64,000 bases of DNA, from assembly GCA_029858285.1 (NCBI GenBank), contig JAOUFN010000003.1:62001-126000 (forward strand). Direction: 5' to 3'. The stretch comes from Nitrospirota bacterium. Its GTDB lineage: Bacteria > Nitrospirota > JACRHL01. Every line of letters begins with the position of its first letter. Within the stretch, counting starts at the first letter, position 1. The notes beneath the pieces were generated by a model. The model was given only the letters and a program-made list of their open reading frames with translations. It was not told where the DNA came from and searched no databases. A program made the translations under genes and the position numbers. Below, in pieces: positions 23,543 to 32,536 of this stretch.

Positions 23543-24525
23543 CGCTTGCCCATCACCGCTTCGAGGTCGAGCTGGGTTCCGGCCATCAGGTTGCGCACCA
23601 CCCGGTCCACGCACCGCGCCGGGCTGGAGTAAGGGTATTCGGCCACCACCGGGCGCCGTTGCCGGGCGGATTTCCAAACCACGTCGTCGTATTCGATGTA
23701 GCCCACATAATCCATGCGCATGCCAAAGTATTTTTCCACGGAACTGCGCATGGCGAATCCCAGTGTCACGTCTTCCAGAGAACGCACCTGATTGACGACC
23801 AGGTGCGGCCGCATGGACAGCAGCGCTTCACGCAAGCGGCGGCCCATCTCCGGGTCGGAGGCCCCGATCATCTCGAGCAATTCATGCACGGTGCGAATGC
23901 CCCTGTCGTTTTTGAGGTCCATCCCCTCCTCCACCAGACGCCGAATGTTCAGGGTGGTGGAAACTCGCTTGAGGTAACGGAAGTAGGCGCTTTTAATAAA
24001 CCTGTAGGCATTTTCCACTGCGGTCGGTTCCGGCATCACCATCAGGATGGATTTGTCGGCGGCGAGGAAAAAATCCAGTGTGTTGTAGTGGGTACCTGCC
24101 CCCAGATCGAACACCAGATAATCAAAATCCAGGCGTTTGAGGGCGCTCAGTAGTGCCTCCTTCCGCGAGAACGTGGGGTTGGCGACCTCCAGAAAATCGT
24201 GAGCGCCGCTGATCAGGCGCAAATTGGGGTAAGGGGTGTCCACCACCACCCCATCCAGGGTGTTCACTCGCCCGGTGAGAAAATCAGACAGGGTGCCGGA
24301 CACCAGGCTCATGCCCAAGCCGGTGTGCAGGTTGGCACACCCCAGATCGGCATCCATCAGGATCACCTTCTTGCCCATTTTGGCAAGGGTAATACCAATG
24401 TTGGAGGAGAGGAACGTCTTGCCCGTCCCCCCCTTGCCGCTGCCGACAGCCCAGATTTCGCGCCCCTCTCCGACTCCCGCGGATGGAATCCGCGCGGGCG
24501 GCACAGACTGCTTTCGAGTGCTCAT
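23539..24525 (-). CDS. MinD/FlhG-like P-loop ATPase
   Basis: The 328-residue protein has a deviant Walker A (GSGKGGTGKTFLSSN), the switch stretch ILMDADLGCANLHTGLG and FDYLVFDLGAGTHYNTLDFF. This places it in the MinD/ParA group near FlhG. No C-terminal amphipathic membrane-targeting helix of MinD is obvious, and MinC, MinE or flagellar genes are absent, so it is not canonical MinD. The ATG has a strong ribosome binding site (GGGAGGTT). It heads the minus-strand run with the J-like/HTH, DUF4912 and GH57 genes. Confidence 0.9.
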   Translation of the reverse strand: MSTRKQSVPPARIPSAGVGEGREIWAVGSGKGGTGKTFLSSNIGITLAKMGKKVILMDADLGCANLHTGLGMSLVSGTLSDFLTGRVNTLDGVVVDTPYPNLRLISGAHDFLEVANPTFSRKEALLSALKRLDFDYLVFDLGAGTHYNTLDFFLAADKSILMVMPEPTAVENAYRFIKSAYFRYLKRVSTTLNIRRLVEEGMDLKNDRGIRTVHELLEMIGASDPEMGRRLREALLSMRPHLVVNQVRSLEDVTLGFAMRSSVEKYFGMRMDYVGYIEYDDVVWKSARQRRPVVAEYPYSSPARCVDRVVRNLMAGTQLDLEAVMGKR

Positions 24526-24607
24526 AACCTCCCTTTTTACCGTATGTTATGTTTTCGACACAAGCCGCCACAAGTGCGGCGCCACTTTTTTTCAGGTTTT
24601 GTGCCCC

Positions 24608-25612
24608 GTGAACCCGATCGACATCCGAGATGGAGCGACCCTCCTGATGAACCCCGTCTCCGGGTCCAGAAATCGGCGCGCCCGCAATCTGCGCCTGGCC
24701 CAGGCCCTAGACGAACAGGTAGCGGGATTGACGGTGCAACGGACCTCTGGTCCAGGAGATGCATCCCGCCTGGCCGCACAGGCCGCCGCCGCCGGTGCGG
24801 CCAGCGTGTGGGTGGCAGGCGGTGACGGCACCATCAACGAGGCGTTGCAAGGGCTGGTGGGCACATCGACAACTCTGGTTCCGCTGCCAGCGGGTACCGC
24901 CAACGTGCTGTGCCGGGAGATCGGTCTTTCCATGGATCCGTTCGCCGCCATTCCCCGCCTGCTGAGGGGCAACACCCGCCCCGTCACCGTCGGCGAGGTC
25001 ACCTGGAACAGGTACATGGGTGGAAACACAAAAAGATTTTTTTTACTGATGGCGGGCGCGGGGCTGGACGCAGAAATCTGCCAGTCGGTGCCATCGGGCC
25101 TCAAGCGCTACCTGGGTGCCACCGCCTTTATGCTGACCGGGGCGGTGTGCGCGGTGCGTTATCCCTATCCGGGCATTACCCTGTCCACGCAGACCCCGCC
25201 GACAGGGTCCGTTCCGGCGACGGCCCCGACGCCTGACGCACCTCTTGTCATTATCGCCAACAGCCGAAACTATGGCGGGCCGTTCCGTCTGGCGCCGGAG
25301 GCCGGACTGGAACAACCCGGCCTGTGCAGCGTGGCCCTTTCCGCCCGGGGACCGGTGGCACTGTTGCGATTGGCGTGGGCAGTTTTGCGGGGCACCCACA
25401 CCCGCCTGAAGGGAGTCACCCTGGGCGTTGGCGAGCGCTTTGAATTATCCAGCCCCCACCAGGTACCTTTCCATGTGGATGGCGAACCCGTCGGCTACCT
25501 GCCCGCCGTAATTCGCGCCATCCCCGATGGGGTGCTTCTGCGCTATCCTGTCCCCGTCGGCGCGCCGTCCGGCGTGGATGCCATTGCAACTGTCCCCGCA
25601 TCACAGGCATGA
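24608..25612 (+). CDS. Diacylglycerol/lipid kinase family protein (DagK/YegS-like)
   Basis: The 334-residue protein belongs to the diacylglycerol kinase catalytic superfamily: ATLLMNPVSGSRNRRA at the N terminus, the nucleotide loop VWVAGGDGTINEALQGL, and LPAGTANVLCREIG. It probably phosphorylates a membrane lipid at the cytoplasmic face. I use the GTG at 24608 so that the first beta strand before NPVSG is kept; the ATG of MNPVSG has a better ribosome binding site but would cut that strand. It is divergent from the MinD-like gene and is followed eight bases later by cvpA. Confidence 0.85.
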   Translation: MNPIDIRDGATLLMNPVSGSRNRRARNLRLAQALDEQVAGLTVQRTSGPGDASRLAAQAAAAGAASVWVAGGDGTINEALQGLVGTSTTLVPLPAGTANVLCREIGLSMDPFAAIPRLLRGNTRPVTVGEVTWNRYMGGNTKRFFLLMAGAGLDAEICQSVPSGLKRYLGATAFMLTGAVCAVRYPYPGITLSTQTPPTGSVPATAPTPDAPLVIIANSRNYGGPFRLAPEAGLEQPGLCSVALSARGPVALLRLAWAVLRGTHTRLKGVTLGVGERFELSSPHQVPFHVDGEPVGYLPAVIRAIPDGVLLRYPVPVGAPSGVDAIATVPASQA

Positions 25613-25619
25613 TTTTCCC

Positions 25620-26132
25620 ATGACGATGCCCATGCTCAACCTGATCGACGCGGTCCTGATCGGAATTGCACTGGTCACGGTGTTGTTTGGCACTGCACGC
25701 GGATTCGTCCGCGAACTGCTGAGCCTGATCGCCGTGGTCGGAGGCTTTCTGGTGGCCCAGACCGGATACGAAGCCGTGGAACCCAGCCTGCGATTTGCCA
25801 TTCGCGTGCCGGAACTGTCCAGTGCCGTCGCCTACTTGTTCACCTTTTTTTCCTGTTCCCTGGCCTTTGCCGTGGCAGGGCGCATGCTGGTGAAGGCGTT
25901 GGACATCAAGAAAACTTTCCACGTTGTGGATCACTTGGGAGGCATGCTGCTGGGCGGCGCCAAGGGGCTGGTTCTGGTAGGTGTGCTGCTGGCTACCCTG
26001 CCGGTGTGGCCGGAGGGTCGGACTGCCATTGCCCACTCCTATTTCGCCCCCGAGTTTGCCCCGGTGGTGCAGTATTTCCATAATGGCCTCAAGGCAGCGC
26101 CGGAAAAGGCTCTGCTCCCCTTCAATCGTTGA
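25620..26132 (+). CDS. cvpA: CvpA family membrane protein
   Basis: The 170-residue protein has four predicted membrane segments and the CvpA start LNLIDAVLIGIALVTVLFGTARGFVRELLSL. In Escherichia coli CvpA is needed for colicin V production and envelope stress resistance; its molecular function is unclear. Three ATGs lie close together at the start and the first is used. It follows the lipid kinase gene by eight bases, so the two are probably co-transcribed. Confidence 0.88.
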   Translation: MTMPMLNLIDAVLIGIALVTVLFGTARGFVRELLSLIAVVGGFLVAQTGYEAVEPSLRFAIRVPELSSAVAYLFTFFSCSLAFAVAGRMLVKALDIKKTFHVVDHLGGMLLGGAKGLVLVGVLLATLPVWPEGRTAIAHSYFAPEFAPVVQYFHNGLKAAPEKALLPFNR

Positions 26133-26157
26133 GCCATCCGCCCAGGAGCGGTATGCT
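26129..26157 (+). promoter_or_regulatory. Sigma-70-like promoter candidate for aroE
   Basis: TTGAGC and TATGCT are separated by exactly 17 bases, 64 bases upstream of the aroE start. The -35 overlaps the cvpA stop codon. Both boxes match the consensus at four of six bases. Confidence 0.45.
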
Positions 26158-26221
26158 GGTGCCTCCTCCAGCCTGCGGATTTGCGATGCATACCCCACAC
26201 CACACCCCCAAAGGGGACCCC

Positions 26222-27079
26222 GTGAATGGTGCCACCACCGTAGTGGGCATCATCGGCCATCCGGTGTCTCACTCGCATTCGCCGCAAATGCACAATGCGG
26301 CCTTTCATGCCTTGGGCCTGAACTGGGTGTACGTGCCGTTCCCGCTGACGCCGGATCGGCTGGCCGACGGCGTGCGCGGGCTGGCCGCCGCCGGGGTGCG
26401 GGGCTTCAACGTCACCATCCCTCATAAGGAGAAAATCCTGCCGCTGCTGGATGAAATTTCCCCGCAGGCTCGGGCCATCGGCGCAGTGAACACCGTGGTC
26501 ATCGACAACGGGAAACTGGTGGGACACAACACCGACGGGGTGGGATTTTCCCATGCCCTGCATCAGGCCCACCGCTTCAAACCGGAGCGCAGCCGCGTGC
26601 TTGTTCTTGGAGCCGGGGGCTCTGCCCGGGCAGTGTGCGACCAACTCGCCCGCGAGGGGGTGCCCGCCATGTACATCTGCGCCCGCCGGAGCGAACAGGC
26701 GGCGGACTTGTCCGCCGACCTGCGGAGTCACCACCCCGGTTGCGACATCAAAACCCTCGACTGGAGCCCCCTTGATCACCGTTGCGGCATCAACTGGGCG
26801 GAGTTGATTGTTAATACTACCCCCATCGGCATGCGCCCCGGGGACGGATCCCCCCTCGACACCAACGGCATTTCTCCGGGGCACATCGTGGTGGATCTGA
26901 TCTACGCTCCGCCGGAAACGGAACTGCTGCAAAAATGCCGTGCCCTGCGCGCGCGCTGCCTGAACGGACTGGGCATGCTGCTCCATCAAGGTGCTGCCGC
27001 CTTTACCCTGTGGACCGGCAAGGAGGCGCCGCTGGACGTGATGCAGGCTGCATTACCAAACCATAACGGCCCTGCTTGA
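26222..27079 (+). CDS. aroE: Shikimate dehydrogenase
   Basis: The 285-residue enzyme reduces 3-dehydroshikimate to shikimate with NADPH in aromatic amino acid synthesis. The substrate pocket motifs are SHSHSPQMHN and NVTIPHKE with the catalytic Lys, the cofactor loop is LGAGGSARAV, and the C terminus has NTTPIGM and NGLGMLLHQGAAAF. I chose the GTG at 26222 after AAGGGGA because the product then begins at the family's usual point (VVGIIGHPVSHS). Confidence 0.95.
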   Translation: MNGATTVVGIIGHPVSHSHSPQMHNAAFHALGLNWVYVPFPLTPDRLADGVRGLAAAGVRGFNVTIPHKEKILPLLDEISPQARAIGAVNTVVIDNGKLVGHNTDGVGFSHALHQAHRFKPERSRVLVLGAGGSARAVCDQLAREGVPAMYICARRSEQAADLSADLRSHHPGCDIKTLDWSPLDHRCGINWAELIVNTTPIGMRPGDGSPLDTNGISPGHIVVDLIYAPPETELLQKCRALRARCLNGLGMLLHQGAAAFTLWTGKEAPLDVMQAALPNHNGPA

Positions 27080-27113
27080 CGGCATTTCACCCCCCCCGTA
27101 TCATCGACCGATT

Positions 27114-27749
27114 ATGCGCATTTCCGAGATTTTCAGTAGCATTCAGGGGGAATCGACCTATGCGGGTCGGCCCTGTTCCTTCGTGCGTACTACCGGCTGC
27201 GACCAGCGCTGCACCTGGTGCGATACGGCTTATGCCTTTCACGGTGGCGAGGAGATGTCCCTGGACGATCTATACGCCGCCGTGACCGCTTGCGGAAATG
27301 AGTTGGTAGAGGTCACTGGTGGCGAACCGTTGCTGCAACCGGAGGTGCCCGAGTTCACGAAGGAATTGTGCGACCGGGGCTACACCGTGCTGATCGAGAC
27401 CGGTGGCAGCCTGCCCATCGCAGGTCTCGACCCCCGGGTGCGCCGCATCCTGGACCTGAAGGCCCCCGCCAGCGGCATGACCACACGCGTTCACTGGGAC
27501 AACCTGCACCACCTCAAGGCAGGGGACGAGATCAAATTCGTCCTCGCCGACCGGTCGGATTTTGACTGGGCAGCCAAGGTGATGGCCAATCACCGACTGA
27601 CGGAACGGACGACGGTGCTGTTTGCACCGGTGTTCGGCGTGCTGGAGCCGCGACTGCTGGCGGAGTGGATTCTTGCCGATAGGTTGCCGGTGCGGTTGCA
27701 ACTCCAGTTGCACAAGTATATCTGGTCCCCCACTGCCCGAGGAGTGTGA
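27114..27749 (+). CDS. queE: 7-carboxy-7-deazaguanine synthase
   Basis: The 211-residue radical SAM enzyme makes 7-carboxy-7-deazaguanine on the way to queuosine and preQ0. The iron-sulfur triad is CDQRCTWC, preceded by ISEIFSSIQGES, and the SAM-binding stretch is VEVTGGEPLLQ; length and motifs match the compact QueE family. No queC, queD or queF gene is in the window. The ribosome binding site is weak; the ATG gives the expected family N terminus. Confidence 0.94.
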   Translation: MRISEIFSSIQGESTYAGRPCSFVRTTGCDQRCTWCDTAYAFHGGEEMSLDDLYAAVTACGNELVEVTGGEPLLQPEVPEFTKELCDRGYTVLIETGGSLPIAGLDPRVRRILDLKAPASGMTTRVHWDNLHHLKAGDEIKFVLADRSDFDWAAKVMANHRLTERTTVLFAPVFGVLEPRLLAEWILADRLPVRLQLQLHKYIWSPTARGV

Positions 27750-27829
27750 ACAGGGGCTGGATCAGGGACAGGACGAAGGCCGTTCCAAAATTTTCTCCGG
27801 TCATTGCGCCGGCTTCATAAGGAGTGACC

Positions 27830-29338
27830 ATGGAAATTCGCGTTGCGCAGGCGGCCCCGGCCAGCTTTACCACCGATATGCTGATCGTGCCAGTCGCCAA
27901 GGGTGACACGCCCCGCGGCACCGCAGCGGAGGTGGATCAGGCGCTGGGCGGTCTGCTGGCGGACGCCATGCGGCGCGGCGAATTCAAGGCCGGCGCTGGT
28001 GCGGTGCTGTGCTTTCCCTCCGGTGGCGCCGTGCGCGCCCGGCGCGTCTGCTTCGTCGGCGTGGGCGAGACCGCCAAAATCGACGCCGAGGTGCTGCGCC
28101 GTCTGGGCGGCAGGAGCGCTCGCACCGTGAACAACGCCCGACTGGAAAGCGCCGCCGTCGCCCCCCTGGCGTCGGACTCCCCCTTTGCAGGGTTGACCGC
28201 CACCGATTATGCCGAGGCCGTCGTCACGGGTGCGGTAATCGGCGTCTACCGCTTCGACACCTACAAGACCGATGAGGATTCGCGGGTGCCGGACACCCTC
28301 ACCCTCCTTACCCTGCTGTGCCCCGATGGCCAGCGCGGCGCCGTGGCCGATCTGGAAAGCGGCGCAAACTACGCCCGCATCGTGTCCGAGGCCACCAACT
28401 ACGCCGCCGACCTGGCCAATCACCCGTCCGCCGTGGTCACCCCCACGCGTCTGGCCAGGGAGGCCAAGGAACTGGCCGATCGGTTGGGACTGTCCCTTAC
28501 CGTGCTCGACAAGGAGCAGATGATTGCCCAGAACATGGGCGGCATGATCGGCGTCTCCCAGGGTTCGGTAGAGCCGCCCAAGTTCATCGTGCTGGAGTAC
28601 AAGGGGGCAACCTCCGCGCCGGTGGTCATGGTGGGCAAATCCATCACCTTCGACAGCGGCGGCATTTCCATCAAGCCTTCTGCGGGCATGGAGGAAATGA
28701 AGGGGGACATGACCGGCGGCGCATCGGTGTTGGCTACTGTGCGGGCCGCCGCCGAGTTGCGCCTGCCGATTCACGTGGTCGGTATCCTCACCGCCGCCGA
28801 GAACATGCCCAGTGGCACCGCCACCAACCCCGGCGATGTGCTGCACATGCACTCCGGCCTCACCGTGGAGGTGGTCAATACCGATGCCGAGGGGCGGCTG
28901 GTAATGGCGGACGGGCTGTCGTACGCCCAGCGCTATTCGCCGCGCCTGCTGATGGACATTGCCACCCTCACCGGCGCCTGTGTGGTGGCTCTGGGGCACT
29001 ACGCCATCGGCCTGATGGGCACCGATGAGGACGCCAAAACCGCCCTCACCGAGATCGGCGAGGCCACCGGGGAGCGGCTGTGGACACTGCCCCTGTGGGA
29101 GGTGTACGAGGAAGACATCAAGAGCGACATCGCCGATGTGAAGAACACCGGTGGGCGCGCCGGGGGCACCATCACCGCCGGGTGCTTTCTGAAAAAATTC
29201 ACCGGCAATACTCCTTGGGTGCATCTGGACATCGCTAGCACCGCCTGGGCCTCGAAGGCCACTGACTATCTGCCCAAGGGGGCGCGGGGCACCGGGGTGC
29301 GCCTGCTCACCGGCCTGCTGCGCCGCCTGTCTTCCTGA
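27830..29338 (+). CDS. pepA: Leucyl aminopeptidase (M17)
   Basis: The 502-residue cytosolic aminopeptidase removes N-terminal residues from peptides. The C-terminal catalytic domain carries the metal-binding stretch VGKSITFDSGGISIKPS, MKGDMTGG, and the signature NTDAEGRLVMADGL. The ATG at 27830 has a strong AAGGAG site; the track starts two codons earlier at a GTG. In some bacteria PepA also binds DNA, but nothing here shows that. It is the second peptidase in the window after pepF. Confidence 0.96.
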   Translation: MEIRVAQAAPASFTTDMLIVPVAKGDTPRGTAAEVDQALGGLLADAMRRGEFKAGAGAVLCFPSGGAVRARRVCFVGVGETAKIDAEVLRRLGGRSARTVNNARLESAAVAPLASDSPFAGLTATDYAEAVVTGAVIGVYRFDTYKTDEDSRVPDTLTLLTLLCPDGQRGAVADLESGANYARIVSEATNYAADLANHPSAVVTPTRLAREAKELADRLGLSLTVLDKEQMIAQNMGGMIGVSQGSVEPPKFIVLEYKGATSAPVVMVGKSITFDSGGISIKPSAGMEEMKGDMTGGASVLATVRAAAELRLPIHVVGILTAAENMPSGTATNPGDVLHMHSGLTVEVVNTDAEGRLVMADGLSYAQRYSPRLLMDIATLTGACVVALGHYAIGLMGTDEDAKTALTEIGEATGERLWTLPLWEVYEEDIKSDIADVKNTGGRAGGTITAGCFLKKFTGNTPWVHLDIASTAWASKATDYLPKGARGTGVRLLTGLLRRLSS

Positions 29339-29470
29339 GGCCGGAAGAAATTTCCGGGACCGCAAAAGATTGCCCGGGGCGGAGGGCTGGCCTATGCTGG
29401 GCACAGGGGCGGCGTGGAATGCGGTGCGGGTGCGCCGTGCCGGGCGCTGCTCCGATTCCGAGGAGTCCCC

Positions 29471-29803
29471 ATGCAAAGCACATTGGCCGAACGATCCTGC
29501 ATTCCCTGTACCGGCGCCACGCCACGCCTGTCGCCGGAGGCCATCGGGTCCCTGTTGGCGGAACTCGGTGGCGGCTGGCGGGTGAGCGGTGGGCTGCGGC
29601 TGGAAAAAACCTGTAAATTTGCTGATTTCCGCTCAGCACTGGCCTTCACCAACCGAGTGGGGGAAGTGGCCGAGGCCGAAGGGCACCATCCGGACATCCA
29701 CCTGACTTGGGGCCGGGTGGATCTGGGCATCTGGACCCATGCAGTGGACGGCCTCACCGAGGCGGATTTCATCCTCGCGGCAAAAATAAACCGGCTGGCG
29801 TAA
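29471..29803 (+). CDS. phhB: 4a-hydroxytetrahydrobiopterin dehydratase (PCD/DCoH)
   Basis: The 110-residue protein carries the pterin-4a-carbinolamine dehydratase signature EGHHPDIHLTWGRVDLGIWTH, including the catalytic His-His pair. The enzyme recycles pterin cofactor after aromatic hydroxylation; no phenylalanine hydroxylase is nearby, so it may serve another pterin pathway such as molybdopterin. The ATG follows GAGGAGT. The symbol follows the family name rather than local context. Confidence 0.9.
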   Translation: MQSTLAERSCIPCTGATPRLSPEAIGSLLAELGGGWRVSGGLRLEKTCKFADFRSALAFTNRVGEVAEAEGHHPDIHLTWGRVDLGIWTHAVDGLTEADFILAAKINRLA

Positions 29804-29890
29804 CCGGAAAAAGGTGCCCAGGCGCGGGTGACAGGCCGTTTCCGCCCAGACTGCTTGAATCGCGACAAACCCTGGTCAGCCACATGTTGT

Positions 29891-30337
29891 ATGCGAACCG
29901 GCCCGCAGCCCCCCCCCACTTCCAGCGAAGGCCCGATCCTGTTTTTTGATGCCCCGTGCGGCTGGTGCCGGGGCTGGACGGGCTGGCTTGCCCGTCGTGC
30001 CCCCCATCTGCTCCTGGCACCGCTCCAGGGAGAAACCGCGCGCTGCCTCCTGAAAAACCTTCAGGATGGTTCCCCGATTCCCCCCAACACGCTGATCCTG
30101 TTCCAGCCCGGCCCGGAGGGGGGAGTGGAGATCCACGCCCGCGCCCTGCTGGGCGCCCTGACACTGGCCGGGGTCGGCGGCGCAGCAGGTAGAATGCTGT
30201 GGTTAACACTGGCGCGGCTGCCGCGCGGGGTGCTGAATCCACCCTACCGCCTGCTTTCCCGTCACCGTCAGTGGCTGACGCCACTGGCCCCCGCCTGCCC
30301 GCTTCCGGACACCTCCGACCCGCGCCTGCTGCCATAG
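29891..30337 (+). CDS. DCC family (DUF393) thiol-disulfide oxidoreductase-like protein
   Basis: The product, about 148 residues, has the DUF393 start motif ILFFDAPCGWCRGW with the CxxC pair (Cys-Gly-Trp-Cys), fitting the thioredoxin-like DCC family of unknown substrate. The usual Gly after FFD is replaced by Ala-Pro. The rest is poorly conserved and Leu/Pro-rich. The start is uncertain: I use the ATG at 29891, while the track starts at a GTG at 29828; neither has a good ribosome binding site. Confidence 0.72.
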   Translation: MRTGPQPPPTSSEGPILFFDAPCGWCRGWTGWLARRAPHLLLAPLQGETARCLLKNLQDGSPIPPNTLILFQPGPEGGVEIHARALLGALTLAGVGGAAGRMLWLTLARLPRGVLNPPYRLLSRHRQWLTPLAPACPLPDTSDPRLLP

Positions 30338-30419
30338 CAGTCTTGTATTGCGCCGAACGGTTGCCTCGACAGGATGGATTGCGTATGGTGTGCCGCCCCA
30401 CCCCCCGAGGAGCCACCAC

Positions 30420-31766
30420 ATGATTTTCAGCTGGAGCCGTCGTCTGGCCCAACGCCTGGCACTGGACCGCCCCGAGGCCCGCGCCTGGGCCATATACGAC
30501 TGGGCCAACTCCGCCTACATCACAGTGGTCATCACGGCGGTATTTCCGGTTTTTTTCCAAAAATCACTGGCCACAACCCTCACCCCCGCCGATGCCACAG
30601 TGCGTTTTGCCTTTGCTACCGCCGGGGCCATGTTGCTAGTGGCGTTACTGGCACCTGTTTTGGGGGCTATTGCCGACTACTATCCGATCAAAAAAAAGTT
30701 GCTGGCGCTGTTCGCCGGGATCGGGGTAGCGGCGTGCGCGGCGCTGGCTCTGCCCGGCCCAGGCGACTGGTGGACGGGCTTGCTTCTGTTCGCCGTGGGC
30801 AATGTGGGCATCTGGGGCAGCCTGGTGTTTTACGACGCCTTGCTCCCCCACGTGGCACGCAGTGGGGAGCTGGACCGCCTGTCCACCTCCGGCTATGCAG
30901 TGGGATATCTGGGGGGAGGCCTCATTCTGGCCGGGGCACTGGGGGTGATCTCCAATCCCGTTTTCTTCGGTCTGGCGGACGCCGGCATGGCGGTGCGCGG
31001 TGTGTTCGTGGCCGTGGCGGTTTGGTGGGCGGTGTTTTCCATCCCCCTGCTGCGGCGGGTGGAGGAGCCTGCCCTGCACCCGCACCAATCCAGAGACAAA
31101 AACAAAACAACGCCCGACGCCCGATCGGCCGGAGATCCCGGTGGCGTGCTGCGCGGCGGGCTTACCCGTATCGTCGAGGGGGTGCGGATTTTGCGTCGTC
31201 ACCCGCAGGCGGGGCTGTTTCTGTTGGCGTTTCTGGTCTACAACGACGGCATTGTCACCATCATCCGCATGGCCACGGTGTACGGCGCGGAGATCGGGCT
31301 TGCGTCGAACGCCATGATCGGTGCAGTGGTGCTGGTGCAGTTTGTGGGTGTCCCGTGCGCCTTCCTGTTTGGCGCGCTGGCGGGACGCATCGGCACCCGC
31401 CCGGCCCTGTTCATCGGCATCGGGGTTTACGCGCTCATCGCTCTGGTGGGACACCACATGGATAGCACCGCCGACTTTTACCTTCTGGCCCTGCTGGTGG
31501 GGCTGGTGCAAGGGGGAACGCAGGCGCTGTCGCGCTCCCTGTTTGCCAGCCTGATTCCCCGCGCCCATTCGACGGCCTGTTTCGGGCTGTTCGCGGTGGC
31601 AGAAAAAGCCGCCTCGGTGTTTGGCCCCCTGGTGTTCGCTGTGGCCGCTGCCCAATGGGGCTCGGGTCGCGCCGGGGTGCTGGCGGTGGGCGGGTTTTTT
31701 GTGGTGGGGGGATTGCTGCTGCTGAAGGTAGATGTGGCGGAAGGCCGGAAACAGGTGGGTGACTGA
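30420..31766 (+). CDS. UMF1-type major facilitator transporter (Atg22-like)
   Basis: The 448-residue inner-membrane protein has about 12 membrane segments in two halves joined by a basic, polar cytoplasmic loop. ARAWAIYDWANSAYITVVITAVFP is the signature of the UMF1 family, related to the yeast vacuolar effluxer Atg22, and LVGLVQGGTQALSRSLFASLIP is also typical. The substrate is unknown; amino acid efflux is suspected by analogy. The ATG at 30420 follows CGAGGAG. Confidence 0.88.
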   Translation: MIFSWSRRLAQRLALDRPEARAWAIYDWANSAYITVVITAVFPVFFQKSLATTLTPADATVRFAFATAGAMLLVALLAPVLGAIADYYPIKKKLLALFAGIGVAACAALALPGPGDWWTGLLLFAVGNVGIWGSLVFYDALLPHVARSGELDRLSTSGYAVGYLGGGLILAGALGVISNPVFFGLADAGMAVRGVFVAVAVWWAVFSIPLLRRVEEPALHPHQSRDKNKTTPDARSAGDPGGVLRGGLTRIVEGVRILRRHPQAGLFLLAFLVYNDGIVTIIRMATVYGAEIGLASNAMIGAVVLVQFVGVPCAFLFGALAGRIGTRPALFIGIGVYALIALVGHHMDSTADFYLLALLVGLVQGGTQALSRSLFASLIPRAHSTACFGLFAVAEKAASVFGPLVFAVAAAQWGSGRAGVLAVGGFFVVGGLLLLKVDVAEGRKQVGD

Positions 31767-31806
31767 TGCCACATTCCGACGGTGTCGGCCTGGCAGGGGG
31801 GGGGAC

Positions 31807-32514
31807 CTACTCCGCCGGTTTTGTCCTGGCCTTCCACTCCTGCACCAGCTTCCGCGCCTCGGCGAGTTGAGCAGAGGTCATGTGCATGGCCACTTTGTCC
31901 CGCTCACTGGTAACACTCGCATTGCTCCGGGCGGCGGCCAGATCCAGCCACAGGTAGGCCTGTACCCTGTCCCTCGGCACGCCCCTTCCCTCGGCATACA
32001 GCATCCCCAGGCGATACTGGGCACCGGCATCGCCCTGATCGGCGGCCCGACCGTACCATTTCAGGGCCTCGGACATGTCCTGCGGAACGCCGTGACCGCT
32101 TTCATACAGAGCCCCCAGACTGTATTCGGCCTCGGCACGCCCCTGATCGGCGGATTTGCGGATCCAGGTAAAAGTCTGTTCCCAGTCTTGCGGCACGCCC
32201 TGTCCGCCCGCATACATCATCCCCAGGTCGTACTGGGCCTCGGCGTGCCCCTGATCGGCAGCCTTGCGATACCATGCGGCCGCCTCGGCAAAATCCTGGG
32301 GCACACCAAAACCGTCGTCATACAGCATCCCGAGGCCGTACTGGGCCTCGGCGTCGCCCTGCTCGGCCAGCGGTTGCCATAGCTGGAACGCATTGGCATA
32401 GTCCTCCCCATCATAGGCGGACTGCCCGTCCTCCAACGGCCCGGATGCTGCCGGAGTGGTCAGGCTGGCCAGCAAAATAAAGGCAAAACAAAATGTCCTG
32501 AATGAACGGCTCAA
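31807..32514 (-). CDS. Exported Sel1-repeat protein
   Basis: The 235-residue product has a signal peptide (SFRTFCFAFILLASLTTPAASG) and then about five Sel1-type helical repeats, e.g. GDAEAQYGLGMLYDDGFGVPQDFAEAAAWYRKAA. Such proteins are periplasmic adaptors. I start it at the TTG at 32514 because AGGAGG lies five bases before it; the TTG of the track start is inside that region. It lies 22 bases downstream of comM. Target unknown. Confidence 0.85.
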   Translation of the reverse strand: MSRSFRTFCFAFILLASLTTPAASGPLEDGQSAYDGEDYANAFQLWQPLAEQGDAEAQYGLGMLYDDGFGVPQDFAEAAAWYRKAADQGHAEAQYDLGMMYAGGQGVPQDWEQTFTWIRKSADQGRAEAEYSLGALYESGHGVPQDMSEALKWYGRAADQGDAGAQYRLGMLYAEGRGVPRDRVQAYLWLDLAAARSNASVTSERDKVAMHMTSAQLAEARKLVQEWKARTKPAE

Positions 32515-32536
32515 GCGCTCCTCCTGCAAATTCCCT

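Noticed and set aside
23539-24525. Canonical cell-division MinD or flagellar FlhG
   Set aside because: No minC, minE or flagellar genes are nearby and no clear membrane-targeting helix is seen, so only a MinD/FlhG-like call is made.
27815-29476. 553-codon minus-strand ORF
   Set aside because: Antisense to pepA, whose M17 motifs are clear. The shadow composition (Gly/His/Gln-rich) is not protein-like.
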